DNA of 64,000 nucleotides. Origin: Planctomycetota bacterium. GTDB lineage: Bacteria; Planctomycetota; Phycisphaerae; UBA1845. The stretch spans positions 1-64,000 of the forward strand of contig JACQXM010000040.1 of NCBI GenBank assembly GCA_016208685.1, in the 5' to 3' direction. A program made the translations under genes and the position numbers. This document shows, piece by piece, positions 7,906 to 16,944 of the stretch. Position 1 is the first letter of the stretch, and each line of letters begins with the position of its first letter. The notes beneath the pieces were generated by a model, which was given only the letters and a program-made list of their open reading frames with translations, was not told the DNA's origin and made no database searches.

Positions 7906-9035
7906 GCCAGCACCTTGTGCAGAACGTCGCACACCCGGGCGACGTCGTCGTCGGACAGCCCCACGCCGCTGGGCAGGTAAAGCCCCCGCCGCGCCAGACG
8001 GGTGGCGACAGGGCAGGAGTCGCCGCCTCCCAATCCCATGCGGCACAAAACCGGCTGTTCGTGCATGCCCAGGAAGAACGGCCGGGTTTCCACGCCGCGC
8101 TGGTGCAGCACCGCCGCCAGGTCGGCCGCGGTCATGGGTGCGTCATCGTGCAGCACCACGCCGTACATCCAGTACACGGTCCGGGCCCAGGGGCGTTCCA
8201 CGGGCAGTTGCAGGGCCGGCAGGTGCGCCAGACGGCGCGTGTATTGCTGGCCGATTTCCCGTTTACGCGCCACAAGTTCGTCGACGCGTTCGAGTTGTGC
8301 GGCGCCGATCGCCGCCTGCAGGTTGGTCATGCGGAAATTGAAGCCGAGAACTTCGTGCACGAAGCGGCGAGACGTTTGGAACCCCAGGTTGCGCCCGGCG
8401 CGCAGCGATTCCGCCAGCACGGCGTCATCGATGAGGACCATTCCGCCCTCGCCGGTGGTTACGATTTTGTTGGCGTAGAAGCTGAAGCAACTGGCGTCGC
8501 CGAAGCTGCCGCACCGGCGCCAGCGCGCGTCGGGCAGACCACGGTGCTCCAGGTATTCGGCCCCATGAGCCTCCGCGGCATCCTCGATGACGCGAAGATC
8601 GCAGCGCTGCGCCAACGTCAGCACGGCGTCCATGTCGACTGGGTGACCGTAGAGGTGGACGGCCATGATAGCGCGGGTGCGGGGGGTGATCCTGTCCTCC
8701 AGTTGCGCCACGTCCAGGGTCCAGGTGTCGGGATCGGCGTCCACCCACACCGGGGTAGCGCCGGCTTCCAGCACCGCCAGGGCGCAGGAGATGATGGTGA
8801 AGGTGGGCACGATCACTTCGTCGCCGCGACGCAAGCCCAGGGCGCGGACCGCCGCGACCAGCGCCGCCGTCCCGTTGCACATGGCCACACCGTGGCGGCG
8901 ACCGCAGTACGCGGCCCAGCGCTGCTCGAATAGCTCGATGAACCGACCGCTCGACGAAATCCAACCGGTGCGCAGACACTCCGCCACGTACTCCTGCTCC
9001 CGCGCCCCCAACAGCGGTTCGCTGACCGGAATCAC
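7902..9035 (-). CDS. DegT/DnrJ/EryC1/StrS-family PLP aminotransferase
   Basis: The 377-residue enzyme belongs to the sugar aminotransferase family that makes amino sugars from keto-sugar nucleotides. Visible landmarks are GTAALVAAVRALGLRRGDEV, the VDADPDTWTLD strand, the IEDAAEAHGAEY block, and the PLP-lysine loop FSFYANKIVTTGEGGM. Length is normal. The start is GTG 9035, preceded by AAGGA. It is coupled to the methyltransferase downstream, and the cupin and glycosyltransferases upstream are on the same strand. The exact sugar is unknown. Confidence 0.92.
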   Translation of the reverse strand: MIPVSEPLLGAREQEYVAECLRTGWISSSGRFIELFEQRWAAYCGRRHGVAMCNGTAALVAAVRALGLRRGDEVIVPTFTIISCALAVLEAGATPVWVDADPDTWTLDVAQLEDRITPRTRAIMAVHLYGHPVDMDAVLTLAQRCDLRVIEDAAEAHGAEYLEHRGLPDARWRRCGSFGDASCFSFYANKIVTTGEGGMVLIDDAVLAESLRAGRNLGFQTSRRFVHEVLGFNFRMTNLQAAIGAAQLERVDELVARKREIGQQYTRRLAHLPALQLPVERPWARTVYWMYGVVLHDDAPMTAADLAAVLHQRGVETRPFFLGMHEQPVLCRMGLGGGDSCPVATRLARRGLYLPSGVGLSDDDVARVCDVLHKVLA

Positions 9036-9207
9036 GATTTAGTTCCTTGCGGCGAAAGATGTTCGCATTCTGCGCGCATCCTCTTGTAGACGAAAACGGC
9101 TCCGTTGCACCGCGACGAACCGCCCCTTCAGCATTCCGAATTCAGCATTGGACGTTCGCGGCCACGCCCGACATGGGTCGGTTTTGGTTGCGGCGCCCGC
9201 GGCCGCG

Positions 9208-9630
9208 TTAGAAGTACTCCTTCTCGTCGAGACCGGTATAGGGGCCCTGCTTGATCTCCAGGAGCACGGTATCGTCCAGCATGTGAAACCCGTGCCCGCC
9301 GGCGGTGAGGATCAGCACGTCGCCGGCGCGGAGTTCGCGTCGCGCGGCCAGCTCGCCCGAGTCGCTCCACAGCTCGACCTCGCAGCGGCCTCGCCGCACC
9401 ACCAGCACCTCGGAGGTGCCGACGAGCTGCCGCTTCAACGGCCGGTGCCGATGGCGCGCGATCCGCCCGCCCGCGGGATAAACCACGAAGCCCACCTGCT
9501 GCGTATACGATTCCGGCGTCATGAACTGCGTGGAGGACGGGACGAGCCCGGCGCGGATGATGCACGCCAGCGGCACCCCGCGGTGCACGATTTGTTCCAC
9601 AAGTTTGCTGTCGGCGACGCCCGCACTCAT
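9208..9630 (-). CDS. Small cupin-fold protein
   Basis: The 140-residue protein has a single cupin barrel. Cupin motif 1 is visible as GGRIARHRHRPLKRQL and motif 2 as LRAGDVLILTAGGHGFHML. Related small cupins sit in lipopolysaccharide and O-antigen clusters; some are sugar-nucleotide isomerases and others are of unknown role. The histidine pattern (HRHR, and H in GGHGFH) could bind a metal. Its ATG directly abuts the TGA of the glycosyltransferase upstream (9631), so it belongs to the same leftward operon. Confidence 0.75.
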   Translation of the reverse strand: MSAGVADSKLVEQIVHRGVPLACIIRAGLVPSSTQFMTPESYTQQVGFVVYPAGGRIARHRHRPLKRQLVGTSEVLVVRRGRCEVELWSDSGELAARRELRAGDVLILTAGGHGFHMLDDTVLLEIKQGPYTGLDEKEYF

Positions 9631-10869
9631 TCAACCAACCTCCACCAACCCCCGCGCCCCGGATCGAACTCGCACCTTCGCGTCCCCGAGTACCACCGCC
9701 AGACGCCGCCGGAAGTCGTCCGGTGTGTATTGGTCCACCTTCCGCCGGCCGCGCGCGATCAGCTCGGCGCGCAACGCCGCGTCCGTCCACAAGCGTCCTA
9801 TGCCCGCGGCGATATCCCCGACGTCCCGGGGATCCACGAGGAACGCTGCATCGCCGACTTGCTCCACGATGCCGCGAATCCGCGAGGTCAACACCGGGCA
9901 GTCCAGAGACCAGGCGTCCAGAAAGGGGAGGTTCGTCGGGCCGAAGAAGGTCGGCATCACCAGGGCCGTCGCCCCGGCGTACAACCCCGCCACTTCTTCG
10001 TCCGAGACGTAGCCAAGGTGGCGAACCTGAGGTTCGATCCCCAGCGTCGCCGCGAGGCGTTCGACCTCGCGGCGCACCGCCTCGCGCAGCCTGCCCGTGG
10101 AGGAACCCGTGAGAACCAGCGGCACGGACAGTCCGGACTTGCGATGCAGCCGTCCGATCGCCTCCACGAGCCGCAGGTGGTTCTTGTGCGGCCAGAACTG
10201 CGCAGGGTAGTAGAGATAGCGCTCCGGCAGATCGTGTTGTTCCTTGAGCCGACGGTGGACCTTCCTCGCGACATCCAGGCTGGCGGTACAGGTCGGGAGG
10301 TACGGAAGGACAAGCACACGCTCCGCGGTAACTCCATAGCCGCCGTACGCGGCGAGGATGTCTTCGCGGCCGGTCTCCGATTCGGCAAGCAGCAGCGTGG
10401 CGCTCCGTGCGGCGTTGCGAAAAAGGTACTCCCGCCGCTGCCATTCTCCGTCCGCCGAGACCTCCGGGAATTCCGGATGAAGCACGTGCTGAAGGTCGTG
10501 AATCGCCATCACAAACGGCAGGCCGCATTCGAACGACAGTCGATGCGGCGCCGGGTAGATCATGAAATCCACCCCGCAGCGCTCGAGCCAGGCGCGCATG
10601 ACCGGCTGCGCGCGCGGAACTTCCGGATCAGGGGTGCCGTCGAACGTCTCGGGCGCCGGCGGCACCCCTGGAGGGAGGAACGGTTTGATGCTCCATGCGG
10701 GATGGTCAAGGCGGTGCAGCGCGGGGTCGCACGGATCATGGGCGAAAACCACAAACTCATCGTCCAGGCCCTCCACGCAGAGCGCGTGCAGGGCGCCGAG
10801 GAACGTGACCGTGTACTGGTAGATGCCGCCGTCGAAGCGCTTCAATGCGGGATGTATGCCGATACGCAT
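9631..10869 (-). CDS. Glycosyltransferase, GT4-like
   Basis: This 412-residue GT-B enzyme opens with MRIGIHPALKRFDGGIYQYT. It has the inter-domain AQFWPHKNHLRLVEAIGRL strand and the C-terminal donor-binding region HLGYVSDEEVAGLYAGATAL and PTFFGPTNLPFLDAWSLDCP. The usual E-x7-E of GT4 enzymes is replaced by a PTNLPFLDAW-type sequence, as in a subgroup of mannosyl/rhamnosyl transferases. ATG 10869 was chosen over upstream in-frame codons because AGAGG precedes it. It transfers a sugar to a surface glycan; donor and acceptor are unknown. Confidence 0.88.
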   Translation of the reverse strand: MRIGIHPALKRFDGGIYQYTVTFLGALHALCVEGLDDEFVVFAHDPCDPALHRLDHPAWSIKPFLPPGVPPAPETFDGTPDPEVPRAQPVMRAWLERCGVDFMIYPAPHRLSFECGLPFVMAIHDLQHVLHPEFPEVSADGEWQRREYLFRNAARSATLLLAESETGREDILAAYGGYGVTAERVLVLPYLPTCTASLDVARKVHRRLKEQHDLPERYLYYPAQFWPHKNHLRLVEAIGRLHRKSGLSVPLVLTGSSTGRLREAVRREVERLAATLGIEPQVRHLGYVSDEEVAGLYAGATALVMPTFFGPTNLPFLDAWSLDCPVLTSRIRGIVEQVGDAAFLVDPRDVGDIAAGIGRLWTDAALRAELIARGRRKVDQYTPDDFRRRLAVVLGDAKVRVRSGARGLVEVG

Positions 10870-11025
10870 GAGCCTCTTTCGACAGGTTCGTCGTTCACGG
10901 CGCGCACCCACAGCGCCGGCGCGGCCTCCATCGCTTCGATGGGATATCGGCATCCGGGGCTGCAAACTGTTGGTTTTCTCGGACTGTGGGAGGCGGTGTG
11001 AGCGCTCCGTAAGGCGCCGCCGGAG

Positions 11026-12156
11026 CTAGGGCACACAGGTCGTCGCGCGGCGCGCCCCCCGGCTCGCGGCCAGGTGGCGCTGAAGCGTAGCGAGAAGCTC
11101 TTGCATCCGGTCGGTGCAGCAATGTTCGCGCAAGGTTCGAACTTGTCCGGCCCGGGCGACCGCCTCGCGCTCTGCCTCGTGCGAAAGGTAGTAGCGGATT
11201 CGCGCGGCGCAGTCGTCGGGGTCGCGGAAGGTGGCCACCTCTCGCTCGGGGTCGAACAGTTGGTTCAGGTGCGGGCGCCAGTCGGTAAGCAGGAGCGCGC
11301 CCACGCCGGTGGCTTCATACAGGCGCATGTTGTTGGCCCATGCCGTGTCGGTCGCTCCGTCGACTTCGATTCGCCCGTGGACATTCAGCGTGATGCGGGA
11401 CTGCTGCAACACCTGGTACATGCGCCGCCCCCACACAGGTCCTTGGTGACGGCGGCGGATGGGCGAGTTCGTCGCCGTGTGCTCGATTCCGTAACCGAAT
11501 ATCGCGAGTTCGTGCTCATCCGCCAGTTTCTCCAGCAGCTCGATCCGCGCGGCGTGCGCCGGCGAAAGCCCACCGACGAAGGTCACGTCATAGCATGGCG
11601 GGCGCCGCTCCAGCGAGTCGAGGAGGCGGGCGTCGAAGCACAGGCGCACGTACTCGGCCGTTGTGCCCTTGCGGCGGAAGTTCTCCACCATGGGCGGCCA
11701 GGAGGAGACCATGAGGTCGTACGCGGCGTAGGTCCGATCCGGACGGGCCGAGGAGGAGAGCTCGCCCACGAGCAATCGTACGGAGTTCCGCAGGTCGGCG
11801 AGGAACGCATCGCCGAGCGGAGACCATTCGAAGACGTACACTACGTCCGGGCGGAAGTCCCGGACCTGTGCCTCGATGATCCGCCGGCGCCGATCGTGCG
11901 GGTTACCGCTGGGCCGAACGCCGTGCTCGACGGCCCAGCGCTCCTGCGCCGCATCGGCGTTGCAGATCACTTGCAACGCTTCGCAGCCCAGCCGCCGCAG
12001 TCCGTCCGCATACGCATCGCTCGTGCCGAAGGCCGCACGAAACAGCCGCGCGTACTGCTCGTCCGAGGGCAGGTTGGCCAGGCCTGGGTCCTGCGCGTAG
12101 AGTTCTGCCAGGAACTCCGAGTAGTACGTATCTATGACGAGAACACGCGGCTGCAT
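11026..12156 (-). CDS. CgeB-like glycosyltransferase
   Basis: The 376-residue protein starts MQPRVLVIDTYYSEFLAELY and shows a GT-B layout. The C-terminal half reads VTFVGGLSPAHAARIELLEK, then SRITLNVHGRI, then NNMRLYEATGVGALLLTDWR and FDPEREVATFRDPDDCAARI. This is the pattern of CgeB/DUF3880-type glycosyltransferases found in glycan and glycoprotein clusters. The start at 12156 removes a low-complexity upstream extension. It lies between another glycosyltransferase and a methyltransferase on the same strand. Confidence 0.82.
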   Translation of the reverse strand: MQPRVLVIDTYYSEFLAELYAQDPGLANLPSDEQYARLFRAAFGTSDAYADGLRRLGCEALQVICNADAAQERWAVEHGVRPSGNPHDRRRRIIEAQVRDFRPDVVYVFEWSPLGDAFLADLRNSVRLLVGELSSSARPDRTYAAYDLMVSSWPPMVENFRRKGTTAEYVRLCFDARLLDSLERRPPCYDVTFVGGLSPAHAARIELLEKLADEHELAIFGYGIEHTATNSPIRRRHQGPVWGRRMYQVLQQSRITLNVHGRIEVDGATDTAWANNMRLYEATGVGALLLTDWRPHLNQLFDPEREVATFRDPDDCAARIRYYLSHEAEREAVARAGQVRTLREHCCTDRMQELLATLQRHLAASRGARRATTCVP

Positions 12157-12275
12157 GATGACCCCGACACCGTGGTGACGCCGGGCGGCGGCGCGGGACA
12201 ATCGGCGACACGCTCCGCGGCTCACCTGCGTGCATATCGGCGATCGCCGCCACAGGGCTTGATGCACGCTGCGCC

Positions 12276-13088
12276 CTACGCGCGCGCCACCCGAAAAACG
12301 ACCTGAAGGTGCGCGGCGCGGCCGATCGCGGCCGGGTCCCGGCAGAGCGATTTTTCGATCCGCTCCCAGGCGCGCCGGGCCGCCGAGTCCGCCAGCAGCT
12401 CGCGATGCTGCCGCATGGGCAGAACCGTCTTACCGACCACCTCGACCACCGAAAAACCGCTCGATTCCGCCAGGCCGGCCAAGTCACGCGGCGCCACGGT
12501 GTGAATGGGGAAGCGTTCATCGCGATCCCTGGTCAGCCAGTGCGTCCGCCCGTCGCGGAGGAAGCGGCTCAATTCGTCGGGGTCGCCGCCGGCAAGGTAG
12601 AAGTCGATGGCGGCCAGCCGGTTGTCGAAGGTGGCGACCAGCAATCCGTCGTCGGCGAGGAGCTTCCGAATCTGCCGCATGGCCTTAACCGGCGAGTCTG
12701 TGGAGCCGATGGGCTCGCCGAAGGCGACGGCGCAGGCGAAGGCTCCAGCCGGCAGGGCGGAAAGATCGGAGAGATCGGCCTGCACGAACTCAGCGCGGTG
12801 CGATCCGCCCTGTTCCGCGAGCTTCGCCCGCGCCTGATCGAGCATCTGGGCCGAGATGTCCACGCAGGTTACGTGATACCCGCTTTTGTGCAGCCGGGCC
12901 GCCCACTTGCCCGTGCCGCAGCCCAGGTCGGCGACCCGACGACCCAGATCGCGCGGAAGGTGCGGCGTCAGGTAGTCCCACGTGAGCGCATCATGCCACT
13001 GCCAGTACGCGTCGTCGTAGCTGTGATCATAGAGGTGCGCCACGCGGTCGTGGTATTTCTGCACCGCCTTGCGACGTGGTTTGGACAT
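12276..13088 (-). CDS. SAM-dependent methyltransferase (class I)
   Basis: The 270-residue protein begins MSKPRRKAVQKYHDRVAHLY, with motif I RVADLGCGTGKWAARLHKSG, the acidic post-motif TCVDISAQMLDQARAKL and FVQADLSDLSALP. The C-terminus (IHTVAPRDLAGLAESSGFSV) is usual for this superfamily. Membership of the glycan cluster suggests sugar or lipid methylation. The ATG at 13088 is preferred to an upstream in-frame start that would overlap the dus gene. Confidence 0.85.
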   Translation of the reverse strand: MSKPRRKAVQKYHDRVAHLYDHSYDDAYWQWHDALTWDYLTPHLPRDLGRRVADLGCGTGKWAARLHKSGYHVTCVDISAQMLDQARAKLAEQGGSHRAEFVQADLSDLSALPAGAFACAVAFGEPIGSTDSPVKAMRQIRKLLADDGLLVATFDNRLAAIDFYLAGGDPDELSRFLRDGRTHWLTRDRDERFPIHTVAPRDLAGLAESSGFSVVEVVGKTVLPMRQHRELLADSAARRAWERIEKSLCRDPAAIGRAAHLQVVFRVARA

Positions 13089-13165
13089 GCGGAGCTCGGT
13101 GAGTCTCGCGGGGGGCTCGTCGTACGGTGCCGACACGTAGTGCACTTCCGGACGCGCCGCCCGCC

Positions 13166-14218
13166 TCACGCACACGCGCCCGCGGCCACCAGGTCCCCAT
13201 GCCCTTCGCGCCGGACGACGGGCGGCCAGTCGCCCGCGGGATCATACCATTCATCGAGAACGGCGAGGAACTCCGCGGGCGTGGAGGCGGCGATGAACGC
13301 ATCCCGCACCGGCCGCGACAGCGGATGATGCTCCGAGTATTTGATTCCGAACTTGCGCATGTCGCGCACCGCGAGCTGTGCCCCGTATTGCTCCTCCGCG
13401 AGCCGCCAATGCAGCAGGATGCCCTCGCGCTGCCGCGCGATCGAGGGCGGCTCCGGCAGCGGCCGGCCCGACCATAGTGCCCGACACTCTTCGAAGATCC
13501 AGGGGTTTCCGATGCACCCGCGGGCGATGGTTACGCCGTTCACGCCCGTCGCGCGGATCATCCGCAGGCAGGCCTCGGCGCTGAACAGGTCGCCGCTGCC
13601 CAGAATCGTGCGATCGCCGACGTGGCGTTTGACTCGCGCCAGGAAGGACCAGTCGCTCGGGCCTACGTAGCGCTGTTTGACGGTGCGGCCGTGCACCGTG
13701 ACCGCGGAGACGCCGATGGTGAAAGCGCCGTCGAGTATGGTGAAGAAGTTCCGCTCGCTTTCCCCGCCGTCGTCCATGCCGCGGCGCATCTTGACGGTTA
13801 CCGGGTGCGTCGCTCCGACGGCGTCGTACACGCGACGGATGATGTCCAGGGCGGTTTGCGGCTGGGAAAGGAGGAACCCGCCGCGGCAGCGCCCAAGTAC
13901 CTTCTTGACCGGGCATCCGAAGTTGATGTCGATCACGTCGTATCCGGATTCGGCCATCGCGGCCGCGGCCGGGGCAAACTGCTCGGGGTCGGCGCCCATG
14001 AGCTGACCGCCGACGGGATGATCGTCGTCGGCCACGTGGAGGATTTCCTTGCGCTTTCGCCCCGGCTGGAGGACGAGGCGATCGAGCATGACCTCATTGA
14101 GCGCGTACGGTGCGCCGAAGCGGCGCGCCAGTCGGCGCATGGGAAGGTCGCTGTAGCCGCTCAGGGCCGCCTGAACGAAGGGAACGTCGAACTCGAACCG
14201 GCCGATACGCATCCGCAA
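13166..14218 (-). CDS. dus: tRNA-dihydrouridine synthase
   Basis: This 350-residue FMN enzyme reduces uridine to dihydrouridine in tRNA D-loops. It has the TIM-barrel landmarks VQAALSGYSDLPMRRLARRF, VIDINFGCPVKKVLGRCRGG (with the conserved Cys of the GCP motif), VTVKMRRGMDD, VTVHGRTVKQRYVG and GSGDLFSAEACLRMI. Length is normal. ATG at 14218 gives MRMRIG; the Met two codons later is equally possible. It is 56 bp downstream of the phosphoesterase gene on the same strand. Confidence 0.95.
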   Translation of the reverse strand: MRMRIGRFEFDVPFVQAALSGYSDLPMRRLARRFGAPYALNEVMLDRLVLQPGRKRKEILHVADDDHPVGGQLMGADPEQFAPAAAAMAESGYDVIDINFGCPVKKVLGRCRGGFLLSQPQTALDIIRRVYDAVGATHPVTVKMRRGMDDGGESERNFFTILDGAFTIGVSAVTVHGRTVKQRYVGPSDWSFLARVKRHVGDRTILGSGDLFSAEACLRMIRATGVNGVTIARGCIGNPWIFEECRALWSGRPLPEPPSIARQREGILLHWRLAEEQYGAQLAVRDMRKFGIKYSEHHPLSRPVRDAFIAASTPAEFLAVLDEWYDPAGDWPPVVRREGHGDLVAAGACA

Positions 14219-14274
14219 TCCGATGGTCGTCGCCAGGGTGTGTCGGGGACGCAGGCGCCTGCCGTTGGGCGCCG

Positions 14275-15363
14275 CTACGTTGTGGGTCCGAACTTCCGCA
14301 AGTGCTCCACGGCACGGGGAACGACTTTTTCGATGACCTCACTCAGCGATCCGTCGATGACCGACCCGGCCGCCTGCATGTGCCCGCCGCCGCCGAACTC
14401 CGCCGCCAGATCGATGACCGTCACGGCGCCGGAGCTGCGGAAGTTGATGCGGGTCTTGCCCTTGCGGCCTTCGGTGAACAGCATGGCGAGCTCGACGCCG
14501 CTTAAGGAGCGGGGGACGTTGATCTGATCGTCGATATCCGCGGCGGTGCACCCCGCGCCGTGGATCTCCTCGTAGCTGGCGGAACTGTAGGCCAGTCGGC
14601 CCTCGGCCAGCACGCGAGTGTTGGCATAGACCAGGCGCAGCAGGTCGAATTCGCTGTTGCTCTGGCTTCGGCAGAGCCGCTCGCCGAGGTCGCCCACGTC
14701 CGCGCCCAGTTCCACCAGATCGCCGGCAGCGCGAAGGGCGGCGGGCATCACCGTGGGCAGCGAGAAGCCCAGCGTGTCCGTCTGGATGCCGGCGTAGAGC
14801 AATGAGGCGGCGGTAGGGCTGATGGTCCGGCCCGCAGCACGCAGCACATAGTACGCGAGTTCACAAGTGCTGCTCGCCGTATCGACGACCCAGTTGACGG
14901 TGCCGAACTTCGTGTTCGTGGAGTGGTGGTCGACGTTGACCAGCGGCCGGCCGGCGAACCAGTCCGTCCCCTTGAGCGCCGGGCCGACGTTGCAGCGATC
15001 AAGCTTCGCCGTATCCAGGGCAATGAAGCCGTCGGCCGTCTGGAAGTCCTCCGGCGACGCCACGTGCACGCGGGCCATGTCGTACAGAAAGCGCAGGCGC
15101 TGCGAAAGCGAACCATCTGGCAGCGACACCCGCGGATGGCAGGTGGGACTATCCAGGGCGATGGCGAGGGCGAACACGGAACCCAGAGCGTCGGCGTCCG
15201 GGACGACGTGAGCGATGACCACCGGGCGGTGCATCGCGGCGAGGGCGGCGAGCACGTCGCGGGGAACCTCCGTGCCGGTCGACGCGGCGCTCGCGTCCCG
15301 TGCGTTCGCCCCTGTGGCCCGCGGCACACACGCAGTCACATCGTTTGATGCGGTTCGATGCAT
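14275..15363 (-). CDS. DHH-family phosphoesterase, NrnA-like (nanoRNase/pAp phosphatase)
   Basis: The 362-residue protein has DHH motifs: VVIAHVVPDADALGSVFAL (the DxDxxGS metal site), FIALDTAKLDR, and VNVDHHSTNTKFG. It also has the DHHA1 substrate domain ending AAEFGGGGHMQAAGS. NrnA degrades short oligoribonucleotides and dephosphorylates pAp, the by-product of sulfate assimilation and CoA transfer. The ATP sulfurylase gene lies next upstream on the same strand, which fits a pAp-recycling role, though that link is inference. The first 40 or so residues are low-complexity and the start could lie further in. Confidence 0.9.
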   Translation of the reverse strand: MHRTASNDVTACVPRATGANARDASAASTGTEVPRDVLAALAAMHRPVVIAHVVPDADALGSVFALAIALDSPTCHPRVSLPDGSLSQRLRFLYDMARVHVASPEDFQTADGFIALDTAKLDRCNVGPALKGTDWFAGRPLVNVDHHSTNTKFGTVNWVVDTASSTCELAYYVLRAAGRTISPTAASLLYAGIQTDTLGFSLPTVMPAALRAAGDLVELGADVGDLGERLCRSQSNSEFDLLRLVYANTRVLAEGRLAYSSASYEEIHGAGCTAADIDDQINVPRSLSGVELAMLFTEGRKGKTRINFRSSGAVTVIDLAAEFGGGGHMQAAGSVIDGSLSEVIEKVVPRAVEHLRKFGPTT

Positions 15364-15521
15364 CCGAGAGATAATCCGGCGATATCCGGCGCCCGCTTCG
15401 CTGCCTGCTCCCCGATCCCGATTTCATCGGGGCGGCTCTGTTTTACCGCCCGTTGCTATTCGTGGCGTTGGTCGACCTCGCCAGGCAGCGCCGACCCTAG
15501 CACCCGGCCGATCGTACACAC

Positions 15522-16670
15522 CTACGGCTTTCGCATCGCCTCGATAAGGATGTCGGCAATCTCCGGCCGGGTGAACTCGGCCGGCGGCCGCTCCCCGCGT
15601 GTCAGCATCTCGCGCACCTTAGTGCCCGAAAGCACGACCTTGTCGCCCTCGATGTCGGGGAACGTCTTGTCGCTCACCATGCCGCCCGCCTTCTTGGACC
15701 ACGCGGTGTTCTCGAACTTCAGCGGCGTGATGCGCAGCGCGCCCGGTGGAATCCTGTCGAACATCTGCTGCGCGTCGTAGGTGCCATAGTAGGTGCCCAC
15801 GCCGGCATGGTCGCGCCCGATGATGATGTGGCTGCAACCGTAGTTCTGCCGCAGGATGGCGTGCAGCAGCGCCTCGCGCGGTCCCGCATAACGCATGGCC
15901 GCGGGCATGACCGAAAGCATGGTGTGATCGGGGTGGTAGTAGTTCTTGATGAGCGCCTCGTAGCACTTCATCCGTACCTCGGCCGGGATGTCGCCCTCCT
16001 TGGTGGCACCCATCAGAGGATGGATCAGAAGCCCGTCGACGATCTCCTGCGCGCACTTGGTGATGTATTCATGGGCGCGATGGATGGGGTTGCGCGTTTG
16101 GAACGCCACCACCGTGTGCCAGCCGCGCTTCTGGAACTCGGCACGAGTCTGCGCCGGGGTCAGGCGGTGGTCCGCGAACATCGGTGCATGCCGCGGCGTG
16201 ACCACGTCGATCTTGCCCGCCAGGCAGATGTCGCCTTCCTCCATCAGCACCTTCACGCCGGGGTGTGCACTGTCCTCGGTGCCGAAGGCCTTGGCGGCCT
16301 GCTTGCGCTTGTCGTGCTTGTACTTCTCGCTGACCGTCATGTACCCCAGCAGCCGCCCGGCGTCGTCCTGAATCGCGACCTTGGCGCCGAGTGCTACCGG
16401 CGACGCTACCGCGGCACCCACGGCGCAGGTGATCGGCATGGGCCAGAGCGTTCCGTCCCGGAGCTTCAAATGGTCGCAAACGCTGTGGTAGTCCGCCTCC
16501 CCCATGAAGCCCTCGAGCGGGCTCATGGCGCCGATGGCGATCATCTCCCAGTCGCACTGCTGGCGTTCAGTGAGCGTGATGGTGACTGCGGGTGGCGTGG
16601 CGACTGCGGCGGCGCCGGTTCTTTGGACGAGGCGCCCGCCGTGGGGCGCGATCAGTTCAGGTGAGGCCAT
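15522..16670 (-). CDS. sat: Sulfate adenylyltransferase (ATP sulfurylase)
   Basis: The 382-residue homomeric-type enzyme makes adenosine phosphosulfate from ATP and sulfate. The catalytic motifs are intact: VVAFQTRNPIHRAHEYITK, IIIGRDHAGVGTYYGTYDAQ, and the C-terminal KVVLSGTKVREMLTRGERPP. There is no fused APS kinase. ATG 16670 is preceded by AGGACTATGA. No APS reductase or sulfite reductase is seen nearby, so assimilation versus dissimilation cannot be judged from this window. Confidence 0.96.
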   Translation of the reverse strand: MASPELIAPHGGRLVQRTGAAAVATPPAVTITLTERQQCDWEMIAIGAMSPLEGFMGEADYHSVCDHLKLRDGTLWPMPITCAVGAAVASPVALGAKVAIQDDAGRLLGYMTVSEKYKHDKRKQAAKAFGTEDSAHPGVKVLMEEGDICLAGKIDVVTPRHAPMFADHRLTPAQTRAEFQKRGWHTVVAFQTRNPIHRAHEYITKCAQEIVDGLLIHPLMGATKEGDIPAEVRMKCYEALIKNYYHPDHTMLSVMPAAMRYAGPREALLHAILRQNYGCSHIIIGRDHAGVGTYYGTYDAQQMFDRIPPGALRITPLKFENTAWSKKAGGMVSDKTFPDIEGDKVVLSGTKVREMLTRGERPPAEFTRPEIADILIEAMRKP

Positions 16671-16944
16671 TCATAGTCCTTTCAGCAAACTTCCCGTTGC
16701 CCCTGGCGGTTTCGCAAAGCAGGCCGGCCGGAAGGTTCCCTCTCTCCAGCGTACGGTGTCTGGATCGCCGCTGCAACCGGTCCCGACTTTGCGAGCCCCG
16801 GCCATCCATCAGGCACCGCCCTCTCGCGGCGTGCCCTGAATGACCGTGTGCGAACTTGCGCCGCCACCCACGGTTTTGCGCGCCCCTGGCCGGTTGCGGC
16901 TTTGCGTCCGCGGCGCCAAATGGCACACATGGCCGTGGCGCGGC

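Noticed and set aside
7401..12306. Several plus-strand frames of 400-600 codons across the glycan cluster
   Set aside because: All are antisense to enzymes with intact catalytic motifs and show no domains of their own.
16671..16944. Small frame between infC and sat
   Set aside because: An 89-codon minus-strand frame overlaps sat, has no ribosome binding site and reads as low complexity.
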